The notes under the pieces are model-generated. The model was not told where the DNA came from. It was given only the letters and a program-made list of their open reading frames with translations, and did no database searches. This document shows, piece by piece, positions 1 to 7,135 of a stretch of DNA of 14,689 bases (its first letter is position 1; every line of letters starts with the position of its first letter). Source of the stretch: an uncultured Lentisphaeria bacterium (GTDB lineage Bacteria; Verrucomicrobiota; Lentisphaeria; Victivallales; Victivallaceae); NCBI GenBank assembly GCA_903821255.1, contig CAIJKT010001107.1:1-14689 (forward strand), in the 5' to 3' direction. The position numbers and the translations under genes are program-made.

Positions 1-1
1 C

Positions 2-82
2 GGGAACGCCGGTCGTCTGACCGGCTTCGTCCACACCCTGCGCGATTCCCCTGAACTGGTTGTTGTCTCCTGCCCGGCCTGA
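2..82 (+). CDS. 3' end of an unidentified protein gene
   Basis: Reading frame 2 is open from the left edge through 26 codons to a TGA at 80-82. The peptide begins GNAGRLTGFVHTLRDS and ends ELVVVSCPA. Codon choice is GC-rich at third positions like the neighbouring genes, and the pattern of a short amphipathic helix followed by a Val-rich strand looks like the end of a compact alpha/beta domain. I do not recognise the family. The gene converges on the minus-strand gene ending at 190, and I see no convincing intrinsic terminator in the 107 bp between them. It could be a chance open frame, but its composition favours a real C-terminus. Confidence 0.5.
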   Translation, partial: GNAGRLTGFVHTLRDSPELVVVSCPA

Positions 83-189
83 ACCGGAGAGCCTGAATAA
101 AAGCGGCCGTAAAACTATTTAATGCAAATTCAAAGCGCAAAATGAATATAACAGCCCTTGATTTTTGACGAAAAAGAACGATTTTATTT

Positions 190-711
190 TTAATTCTTCC
201 TGGTTTCGAGTGTTTCCCGGATTTGCGCGGCAGCCTTGTCGGCAAACGCTTCCAGCATTTCTTCTTTTTTCATGCTTTCTGGATACGAGGCAACAATCCC
301 GCTGACTGAGGCATTCCGGCAGTTAATCAGTTTCGCGCTGAAATAAACGCTGCCGTCCATGCCGTAAATCCGGCCGGTCAAAATAAAATCCGCACCCAGC
401 ATCGTGCCCAGTTGCAGCGACTGCTTGCCGGAAGTCATGCCGTCTGCGGTCAATTTCCGTTCGGCCATGATCTTGTCGATATTTTTGCGCTCGATCATCC
501 GCACATTGTCATATTCCGCCAGCCTGGCAAAAATCAGCATTTCCAGTTTTTCGCCGTCGGGGTGGACCTGCTCCTGCCGGTCATAAAAATTCAGCACGGC
601 CACGCTCTTAGTCGTGTTATCGGCGGCGGCTGTTACCAGACAAAGACAGCCAGCCAGCAGACTAGCGAGCCACCGGTTTATTATAGTTCCGGACAAAGTC
701 AGACAGGTCAT
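190..711 (-). CDS. CsgG/LpoB-like exported protein (173 aa)
   Basis: This is a small exported protein of the CsgG/LpoB/FlgO-type fold. The N-terminus has a basic residue (R13) and a hydrophobic stretch at about 14-30. It contains a lipobox-like L-A-G-C (residues 19-22), but hydrophobic residues continue to an A-A-A at 28-30, so lipoprotein processing at C22 and ordinary cleavage near residue 30 are both possible. The mature part shows family hallmarks: strand SVAVLNF (36-42), RMIERKNIDKIMAE (71-84), an LGADFILTGRI core (106-115), then a strand pair around 121-131. It aligns by eye with the 302-aa protein at 6219. At 173 aa it is shorter than CsgG (about 277), so an assembly or sensing role like LpoB is likelier than a pore. 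Its ATG lies 1 nt past the stop of the large upstream gene, whose last codons carry its ribosome site, so the two are co-translated. Exact function is unknown. Confidence 0.75.
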   Translation of the reverse strand: MTCLTLSGTIINRWLASLLAGCLCLVTAAADNTTKSVAVLNFYDRQEQVHPDGEKLEMLIFARLAEYDNVRMIERKNIDKIMAERKLTADGMTSGKQSLQLGTMLGADFILTGRIYGMDGSVYFSAKLINCRNASVSGIVASYPESMKKEEMLEAFADKAAAQIRETLETRKN

Positions 712-712
712 T

Positions 713-3700
713 TCATTCTCTCCTTTTATAATTCAAGGTCAACTCGCGGTAAAGCTCCGGCAAAGGCTTGCCCAGCCAAAGTACATATTTTATCCAGTAT
801 TCCGAACAAATATTCAAAAGAGCTTGACGATTGAATGTTTCGTCACGCAAATCCGGATCATTAAGGCCGTCAATCAGGTAAAAATATAATTCCAGTTCGA
901 AAAGTTCAGGGTGTTCAAGCAGCAGCGATTTCAGCATCTGCGGGTTTCCCCAGCGGATGGCGGCAATACTGTTCATATCTTTACATTCAGTTACTGACAG
1001 CATGGCGGTGATGATCTCTTTTCTTCCGGCCCTGGCCATCAGATAATAAATCTCATCCATCCCGTCCCGGTATCCCAGGCAGCACCGGCCTGCCCGCAGA
1101 CCTTTCAGCGCCAGTTCGCAGGCGGCGCGGTCGCCGCGATAGACTTTAAACGCTAATAAATCATATGCGTTATATTTGGTTTTTAACTGGTAAAGTGTTT
1201 CAAATGATGACGGCAACCCGATTGTATCTATTTCACTCAGTAAATTTTCCGCGGCGGAGCTGCCAAGCTTTGCCATTATGGCAATGCAGATCATATCCTT
1301 CAGTTTGATTTCCCCATATTTTTCCTGCCGCTCTCTGATAATTTGCTTCAATTTAAGTTCCAGGAATTTGCGTCCGCTGTCACATTCCGCATATTCCTTG
1401 TTTCGTTGGCGTTCATCGGCATCATATATGCCGCTTCCATAACCGGAGCGCTTTTCTTCATCGGGGTTATAATCTGCGAATTTCTTCTCGACGGGAATAA
1501 ATTTCATGTCCGGATTTTTGGCGATGGCCAGATAACTCCTGATTAGTGAGATTTTTGTTTTGTCAAATTTATACGAGCAATCGTTTTGCGTAATTTCCAT
1601 GAGGCGCCCGGTGCTTTCCGCCAGTTTCAGCGAACGGGTCAAGGCGCTTGAATCACTGCCCCCGAAAAGCGGTTCCGACTCCCATAGCGCCAATGAAACA
1701 TATACTGCATCATGCTTTTCTTCCTGGCAATTTCTGTCTTCAAATGCCGTAGCCCATATTCCGTATCTCCGTACCTCGTCACGCTTTAAATACTCGGGGT
1801 ATTTTAAGTTGCCGAATTGCAAATACTTGACCCATGTCCGGCACTCGCCGCCGGGGTTCCATTCCTGCCCGATCGGCGTCAGGCGTTCAGCATACTCTGC
1901 ATCAAGATTTTCATTTGAAAAAGCATTTGGGATGTATTTATGAAATACTCCGTTCTCAGTTACTCCGAGCAGTACCTCCACCCCTGCGGCTTTTGATTTT
2001 TTATTGACTTCATTCCTGGAGGCAGTTTCAGGCGGCGCTTTTCCGGCAACAATGTCGCGCAGACGGGAATATTCCGAAGGCGCCGCAATCGGCGCATTTT
2101 TCTGCTGCATCATCACTTCAACAATTTGCATGGCGCGAGTGTAATTTCTCATCTGGCAATGATAATCTTTCAGTTGCCACCAGACTGATTTATCGGTCTT
2201 CCACATTTCTTCCAGGATTTTGACAGCATTCTCCCGGTTGCCAAGCTGCCACTGTTTTTCCGCAAACTCCGGCTTGCTCATTTCCTTCCGGTCTTCCCGT
2301 TCCGTTAATGATTTATACTTTTTTTCGGAGTTGCTCAGACCGAAGCGCTTCATGAAGCAGTCATATATTTTCCAGTGTTCACCGTCAAGTTCATGTTTTG
2401 TCTGCCCGATTGACTCGTTGCCGCCTGGAATTGCAAGTTTTATCTTTTTGCAGGCGTTGGCCAGTTGCGCAGTCACTGCTTCAACAGTGCCAGAACACTG
2501 CAACGCACCGGCGCAAATTCCGCTCCGGATATCGGTTAAGGTGAACGCATATTGCTTTTTGTCATTTTCCAGCCACACCCGGCCGGAAATAAGCACAGTG
2601 CCGCTGATATCGCTATCCAGATTCTCGCCCTGTTCCCGCATCAGGGCCTGTTCCCCGAAAATGGTTTTCCAACTGTCGCGGGTCATAATATTACAGTCAG
2701 GCATCAAGCCGCTAAGTCCGATCATAAGGGACTCGCTAATGGCCTTGTCCTCCGCGACCATGCTTTGCTGACGGACCGCCTCCAGCGGATTAAAGATAAA
2801 TTTTACCGGAACGGATGCTTCTTTCGGCGATGCCGCGCTCTTGAAAAACACCCGGCATCTTATTTCCGCCGCCAGTTTGTCGCCAAGTTCCGCCGCCTTC
2901 TCCGGCATCTTCAACTCTTCCGCGCTGATGGAGCCGATCCGCCAGGCGAGAAATTTATCGTCCGCATTCGACGGCAATATCCAGGTGCCGGAACGTATGA
3001 CATCCTTATAATCAAACGCTTTGTTCTGAATCAGCCACAGTTCCGCGCCGTTGCCCTGCTGGCGTGAATAATCCCGCACCAGTACCGTGAAATCGGCGGA
3101 CAGGGTTTTGATCAAAATGCTTTTTTCATAAGACATCGTCAGTACCTTTTCTTCGACCACATGATTGCGGCTGGTCCGGTCCAGCAACTCAAAATCAGCC
3201 TCCTGTCCAAGCTTCCGCACTGCCGCCGAAAACAGCCGCATTCCAGGTCCGCCTGTGCGCTCGTAGCACAGCGCCGGTTCCCAGAAGCTGATCCGGACCG
3301 GCCGCGCCGCCGGTTTTTGCGGATAGGTGTAAACGATGGCTTTAGAACTTTCCGGATAAGGGTTCTCCAGGTTCTCCAGCAATATTCTGGTTTCGGTCAA
3401 GCCTTTTTCTTTTGTCCAGACTTGAGCTTTTATGTTAGCGTCATCCAGCGCCATCGAGTATGCATAAATCCTGTCCGGCGCTGTTTGCTTATCAATAAAT
3501 TCCGTCTGGTTAATATCGCAAGTGTGAATGACTTTTTGATCGCGGAGCAGTTTTATGTCCGGCGGCCCTGTAAACTGTCCCTGATCTATCCGTCCCGCCA
3601 GCGGATCCCAGGTCAGCTTAACCGAGCCGTCATCCAGCAATTGCGCCCGCAATCCGGTCGGAACCGGCGGCAGTTGGACGCGCAATGTATTCGTTTTGCC

Positions 3701-5113
3701 GCCATATGCGAATTCCAGCTCCGCCACCGGCGTCCCCGGATAATTTAACGTCACTTTCCGGATTGTTTGCGTGGAAATGTTGCTATCCGCCTGAAGGCTG
3801 ACTTTGCGTCCGTCAATTTTCAGCGATCTTAACTCAGCCTGACCTTTTATCTCAAATAAACGGTTTTTGCTGAACACCGGCTTGATCTCGATTGCATCCG
3901 GAACAAAACGGCTCATTTGATTTTGTCCGGAACGGCTGTAGCGCCAGCAACCACTAAGCGGAGGCGCGGCGGATTTGAAATATACTGGCGGATTGAACCG
4001 GTTCTGTTTCGACAATGCGCTGGCAAGCTGTCCTTCCACCGGGGCATTGGAAACAGGAATTGCAGTCTGTCCGTTTTGTAAAACCCCGAGCAGCGGATCT
4101 TTGCCTGGAAACAGCGGCGTCCATGTCCACGTTTTCAGATCATCTGCCACTACCGGCCGCGGAACCAGCGGAACCCTTAGCGGATTGGATTCGGTTAGCG
4201 GCAATCCGGATTCCGAACACAGCTTTATTTTGTAAAAAACATTATTGCTGCCGCAATCCAAGGCTGCGGCGTCGGCGATGTTGAAATTCAAAGACGCGCC
4301 CATCGGGTTGCCGGTTCCAGTTATACGCGTTACAGTGGTTTGTACGCCGTTTATCATTCTGATTTCCTGTGTCCTGACTGGTGCCTGTAGCGTCCTGGTC
4401 TCAGGTCTTTGAAAATTTTTCAGGATATCATTGTATATCAGGGAATATTTGCCGTCATTCGTTGCGGCGCGATAAATTTTCATTCTTACCGGCTGCTCCT
4501 GGTCCGGCTTGAACCTGATATATCCAGAAATCGAAACTCTGAATTCACGGGTCCCGGCACGGAGCGCGTAAGGGTGAAAATCGCAATTACACTCTGCAAT
4601 CGCTTTCAGCATTGTTTCCGCTGCCGCCTCGTCGTTCTTTTCTTCTGTTTCCGTCGCTTTTCCAGAAAATGCTTCCGGCGGCGGCGCGGGCCGAGAGTGT
4701 TTCGTCGCAACAGCCGTGCCGGGATTCTCAGCGTTTGTGGAACCTGTCATCTCCGGCGAAACCGCGCTGGCAGTTTCCTGCGCTTTATAATTTTTATAGG
4801 TATCGAACAGGCATGCTCCGGCAAAAATCACCAGGGCGATTGCGCCGGTGAGCTTGGCCGCATAGAACACTTTCTTTCCATAACTGCGCGGAGAAATTTT
4901 GGCGTCTGAAGATACTTTTGGCGGCAGGGTATCCGGCGGCGTTTTAGATGCCGGCGGACTTGAAGATATTTTTGGCGGCAGGGAGTCTGAAGATTTTTTC
5001 GATGGCATTGCCGTCGGAATCGCTTCGCCGGTAACGACGTTGCGGCCGCAATGAATACAAATTACCGCCCGCGCATTCATCAGATATTTCGAACAATACG
5101 GGCATTTTTTCAT
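713..5113 (-). CDS. Giant membrane-anchored multidomain protein: zinc ribbon, Fn3-like, degenerate CsgG-like domains
   Basis: This 1466-aa protein does not match any single family I recognise. In order: a zinc ribbon (C4-x2-C7 and C19-x2-C22); a Pro/Ser-rich linker (38-75) with two imperfect copies of a LPPK(I/V)SS motif; one membrane span (about 84-103); an Ala/Glu-rich linker; a beta-rich, possibly Fn3-like region (about 185-316); a clearer Fn3-like domain (about 484-565, GLRAQLLDDGSVKLTWDP); two regions resembling worn CsgG-like folds (about 604-715 with FELLDRTSRNHVVEEK, and 768-893 with MTRDSWKTIFGEQALMRE and a TVLISGRVWLE core); two TPR-like helical pairs (949-1003); and an alpha-helical, ankyrin-like C-terminus (about 1310-1440). 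Topology should place the ribbon in the cytoplasm and the rest in the periplasm. The start is fixed because the first zinc Cys is residue 4, yet no Shine-Dalgarno site precedes it. Domain calls past the ribbon and the span are by eye. Confidence 0.8.
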   Translation of the reverse strand: MKKCPYCSKYLMNARAVICIHCGRNVVTGEAIPTAMPSKKSSDSLPPKISSSPPASKTPPDTLPPKVSSDAKISPRSYGKKVFYAAKLTGAIALVIFAGACLFDTYKNYKAQETASAVSPEMTGSTNAENPGTAVATKHSRPAPPPEAFSGKATETEEKNDEAAAETMLKAIAECNCDFHPYALRAGTREFRVSISGYIRFKPDQEQPVRMKIYRAATNDGKYSLIYNDILKNFQRPETRTLQAPVRTQEIRMINGVQTTVTRITGTGNPMGASLNFNIADAAALDCGSNNVFYKIKLCSESGLPLTESNPLRVPLVPRPVVADDLKTWTWTPLFPGKDPLLGVLQNGQTAIPVSNAPVEGQLASALSKQNRFNPPVYFKSAAPPLSGCWRYSRSGQNQMSRFVPDAIEIKPVFSKNRLFEIKGQAELRSLKIDGRKVSLQADSNISTQTIRKVTLNYPGTPVAELEFAYGGKTNTLRVQLPPVPTGLRAQLLDDGSVKLTWDPLAGRIDQGQFTGPPDIKLLRDQKVIHTCDINQTEFIDKQTAPDRIYAYSMALDDANIKAQVWTKEKGLTETRILLENLENPYPESSKAIVYTYPQKPAARPVRISFWEPALCYERTGGPGMRLFSAAVRKLGQEADFELLDRTSRNHVVEEKVLTMSYEKSILIKTLSADFTVLVRDYSRQQGNGAELWLIQNKAFDYKDVIRSGTWILPSNADDKFLAWRIGSISAEELKMPEKAAELGDKLAAEIRCRVFFKSAASPKEASVPVKFIFNPLEAVRQQSMVAEDKAISESLMIGLSGLMPDCNIMTRDSWKTIFGEQALMREQGENLDSDISGTVLISGRVWLENDKKQYAFTLTDIRSGICAGALQCSGTVEAVTAQLANACKKIKLAIPGGNESIGQTKHELDGEHWKIYDCFMKRFGLSNSEKKYKSLTEREDRKEMSKPEFAEKQWQLGNRENAVKILEEMWKTDKSVWWQLKDYHCQMRNYTRAMQIVEVMMQQKNAPIAAPSEYSRLRDIVAGKAPPETASRNEVNKKSKAAGVEVLLGVTENGVFHKYIPNAFSNENLDAEYAERLTPIGQEWNPGGECRTWVKYLQFGNLKYPEYLKRDEVRRYGIWATAFEDRNCQEEKHDAVYVSLALWESEPLFGGSDSSALTRSLKLAESTGRLMEITQNDCSYKFDKTKISLIRSYLAIAKNPDMKFIPVEKKFADYNPDEEKRSGYGSGIYDADERQRNKEYAECDSGRKFLELKLKQIIRERQEKYGEIKLKDMICIAIMAKLGSSAAENLLSEIDTIGLPSSFETLYQLKTKYNAYDLLAFKVYRGDRAACELALKGLRAGRCCLGYRDGMDEIYYLMARAGRKEIITAMLSVTECKDMNSIAAIRWGNPQMLKSLLLEHPELFELELYFYLIDGLNDPDLRDETFNRQALLNICSEYWIKYVLWLGKPLPELYRELTLNYKRRE
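719..724 (-). promoter_or_regulatory. Ribosome binding site inside the preceding gene
   Basis: On the minus strand AGGAGA lies 7 nt before the ATG at 711. These six bases are also the last Arg-Arg codons of the 1466-aa protein, which ends Arg-Arg-Glu-stop. The next gene starts one base after that stop. The arrangement implies translational coupling, so the two proteins are probably made together. It also fixes the start of the 173-aa gene. Confidence 0.7.
4905..4983 (-). repeat. Short direct repeat in the linker of the large gene
   Basis: Two 25-bp segments (4905-4929 and 4959-4983) match at 22 of 25 positions with a 54-bp period. That equals 18 codons, so the frame is kept. They encode the two LPPK(I/V)SS copies in the Pro/Ser-rich cytoplasmic linker next to the membrane span. 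The likely origin is a small in-frame duplication that changed linker length. Confidence 0.6.
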
Positions 5114-5133
5114 ACTGGTTTTACGCTCATTAC

Positions 5134-5139
5134 ATTATA
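5134..5139 (-). promoter_or_regulatory. Candidate -10 box for the large leftward gene
   Basis: The minus strand has a perfect TATAAT, with its downstream end about 20 nt before the ATG at 5113. That implies a leader of only about 14 nt, consistent with the absence of a Shine-Dalgarno site there. No good -35 hexamer sits 16-18 bp upstream; the sequence there is A/T only. The call rests on the -10 match and its position. The box partly overlaps one arm of a 9-bp inverted repeat (5129-5137). Confidence 0.35.
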
Positions 5140-5179
5140 GAAAATAAATACATAAAATTTTTTGACATGATCGCTGCCA

Positions 5180-5197
5180 AAGAATTCTGCAATTCTT
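5180..5197. promoter_or_regulatory. 18-bp perfect dyad, possible operator
   Basis: AAGAATT-CTGC-AATTCTT is a perfect inverted repeat with 7-bp arms and a 4-bp spacer, near the middle of the 165-bp divergent intergenic region. Its size and symmetry suit a dimeric helix-turn-helix repressor. No regulator gene is nearby. The AT-rich background makes chance dyads more likely. Confidence 0.35.
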
Positions 5198-5220
5198 CCC
5201 TTAAAACCCACTAATGTAAT

Positions 5221-5250
5221 TTGATTTTTATATTTTAAAAGCAATATTTT
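5221..5250 (+). promoter_or_regulatory. Candidate promoter for the rightward pair
   Basis: TTGATT (5221-5226) is followed after 17 bp by ATATTT (5244-5249), or after 18 bp by TATTTT. This is a fair sigma-70-like arrangement with a predicted start near 5257 and a leader of about 22 nt before the ATG at 5279. A TTGACA at 5162-5167 looks better as a -35 box but has no -10 match at the right distance. Moderate to low certainty in such AT-rich DNA. Confidence 0.35.
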
Positions 5251-5278
5251 TATTTAAATCTAGATTTTCAGGAGAAAA

Positions 5279-6181
5279 ATGTGTTTAAACAAATATAAAT
5301 GGTTGCTTCCGGCAATTCTTACGGTGATCACGCTGCCGCCGTTTCTGTCCGCGGCCGGCGAAATGACGCTCTCCCGGCATAATTTTTATGCCGGCGAAAA
5401 ATGCCGACTGACAATCGCGCTTCCCGCAAACTTGCCCAGCCAGTCCGGCATCGCCTGGACCATCAGCAGCATGGGGGCCGAACTTTGCGCCGGGAACGCC
5501 GCGGCCAGGCCGGACGGAACATTTGAAATCGAATTCAACGCCCCGCAACTGAAACCGGAAATCTCGGTCAAGGCGGAGTTAGTCTGCAGAAACATTCCCG
5601 GAACTCCGGCCGCGCCGTTGTTTTTACGTTCTGCGGAAATCTTCACCCCGCTGGCCGCCATTGAAGCGCGGAAACTTAATATCCTGAAAGCCGGCGAAGC
5701 CGAAGATCCGTTGACCGCCGCTTTTAAAGCGCGGAAAATCCCGTTCAAACAGATCGGCAGCCTTGAAGAATTTGACGGTCAGGCGCTGATTATTTGCGGG
5801 ATGGATTTCGATGAAAACCAGGAGTCCGCCAAAGCGTTGGCCGCACTGGCCGCGCAAGGCAAGAAAATAATCATTCTGCCGCCGCTGAAAGGCCATTTTC
5901 CGGCCGGCAGCCGTCTGTACGGGCAGATCATACTGGACAAGGCAGAATATATTAAAAGCTTTAACAAAGACTTTGATCTTCCGCCTGCCGCCGGTTCGTT
6001 TACAGCTTCCGCGTGGGATGAAGCTTTTGTCCTGTCCTGTTCCGGCCAGGCAGACGGCTTTTCCTGCGGCATATTTAAGGCCGGGCGCGGAGCCGTCATC
6101 ATCACAACCTGGGATTTGGCGAAAATGCAGGAGACTAATCCATCCGCCTGGTATCTGTTGAAAACATGGCTGCTCTTATGA
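5279..6181 (+). CDS. Exported protein with amidotransferase-like fold (300 aa)
   Basis: The start has a strong AGGAG (5270-5274) 4 nt upstream. A signal peptide covers residues 1-25 (hydrophobic 8-24, cleavage near LSA-AG). Residues 28-115 form a beta-rich domain (FYAGEKCRLTIALP, then FEIEFNAPQL). Residues 130-300 look like an alpha/beta glutamine-amidotransferase-type fold (ThuA / GATase-like): LNILKAG, ALIICGMDF (169-177), a helix, KKIIILPPLKG (195-205), and a terminal AGRGAVIITTWDLAKM (268-283) followed by an N-P-x-A-W-x-L-L helix. That ending resembles GATase-like domains attached to glycoside hydrolases. I see no Cys-His-Glu catalytic triad, so a binding or structural role is more likely than amide hydrolysis. 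The gene is 37 bp upstream of the CsgG-like gene and probably co-transcribed with it. The fold assignment is an inference from the pattern of strands. Confidence 0.7.
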   Translation: MCLNKYKWLLPAILTVITLPPFLSAAGEMTLSRHNFYAGEKCRLTIALPANLPSQSGIAWTISSMGAELCAGNAAARPDGTFEIEFNAPQLKPEISVKAELVCRNIPGTPAAPLFLRSAEIFTPLAAIEARKLNILKAGEAEDPLTAAFKARKIPFKQIGSLEEFDGQALIICGMDFDENQESAKALAALAAQGKKIIILPPLKGHFPAGSRLYGQIILDKAEYIKSFNKDFDLPPAAGSFTASAWDEAFVLSCSGQADGFSCGIFKAGRGAVIITTWDLAKMQETNPSAWYLLKTWLLL

Positions 6182-6218
6182 TTATGAATTTTTAACTTAA
6201 AAAATAGAGGGAAATGGT

Positions 6219-7127
6219 ATGAAAAAAGCATTTATCACCCTGGTCGCGTTAATTTCCGTGCTCGGCACCGCTATTGCGGCGGAACCTTATCCCACCGCTG
6301 TTCTGCCGTTCACCGAGAAAGGCCCCGGCCTGCAGGACAAAGGCTCCCAGATTGCGAGTATTATCTTTGCCGCGCTGGCGGAAAAGCCGGAACTATGGCT
6401 GGTGGAGCGCGAGGATATCAGTAAAATTCTTCAGGAACTGGAGTTAAACTCCTCCGGCATGGTCAACCCGCAGCAGGCGGCGAAGGTCGGCGAACTCAGC
6501 GGGGCGAAAATCCTGATTACCGGCTCCGTATTCAAAAGCGGCAGCAAGACGTTTATTATCGCCAAAATCATCGGCACTGAGACCAGCCGGGTGCTTGGGC
6601 AAAGTGTCAACGGCACCCAGGAAATTGATGTCATGGCTCAACAGCTCGGACAGAAAATTGGCGAAGCCATTGTCAAGCAGGCCGGGGACATCATGCCGAA
6701 AACCGTCGCCAGCGAAGATGTGGTTAAAGAACTGACGGAGAAACTCGGCAGTGCGCCGCGCCCGGCGCTGTACATAAAGATCAAGGAAGAACATATCGGA
6801 CGTCCGGTGATAGACCCCGCGGCGGAAACCGAATTGAAGCTGATCTGCCAGAAATTGAACTTCAAGCTGGTTGATGATCCGGACAAGGCTGATGTGGTTA
6901 TCACCGGCGAAGGAATGAGTCAGTTCGGGGCAAGCCACGGCGCATTAAACAGCGTCCGGGCCAGAGTCGAAGTCAAAGCCGTTGACAAAAACAACAATAT
7001 TCTTGGCGTTGACCGTCAGACTTCCGTCTGCGTCGGCATGTCCGAAACCATTACCGGCAAAGATGCGCTGCAGCGCGCCGCGCTGCAACTGGCGCCGCGC
7101 TTTATCCCTAATCTCGTGAAGAAGTAA
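6219..7127 (+). CDS. CsgG-family exported protein (302 aa)
   Basis: This is a periplasmic or outer-membrane-associated protein of the CsgG/HfaB family. Signal peptide: residues 1-20 or 21 (KKAFITLVALISVLGTAIA, then A-E), with no lipobox Cys. Residues 25-155 carry the family pattern: PTAVLPF (25-31), WLVEREDISKILQELEL (60-76), SSGM (78-81), GELSGAKILITGSVF (91-105), then TFIIAKIIG (111-119). A second domain (about 182-300) has ALYIKI (183-188), KLICQKLNFKLVDD (207-220), ADVVITGEG (224-232) and ARVEVKAVD (248-256), a repeat-like alpha/beta unit. The start is set by AGAGGG 7 nt before the ATG; an earlier ATG at 6214 gives only a three-codon frame. It is clearly paralogous to the 173-aa protein at 190-711. 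It lacks the lipoprotein Cys of true CsgG, so a curli-type pore is doubtful. The stop is doubled (TAA TAA). Confidence 0.82.
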   Translation: MKKAFITLVALISVLGTAIAAEPYPTAVLPFTEKGPGLQDKGSQIASIIFAALAEKPELWLVEREDISKILQELELNSSGMVNPQQAAKVGELSGAKILITGSVFKSGSKTFIIAKIIGTETSRVLGQSVNGTQEIDVMAQQLGQKIGEAIVKQAGDIMPKTVASEDVVKELTEKLGSAPRPALYIKIKEEHIGRPVIDPAAETELKLICQKLNFKLVDDPDKADVVITGEGMSQFGASHGALNSVRARVEVKAVDKNNNILGVDRQTSVCVGMSETITGKDALQRAALQLAPRFIPNLVKK

Positions 7128-7135
7128 TAATCTTT

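Noticed and set aside
190..7127. Curli (CsgG) secretion operon
   Set aside because: Only the fold resembles CsgG. There is no curlin repeat protein, CsgE/F or CsgD-like regulator, and the 302-aa protein lacks the lipoprotein cysteine.
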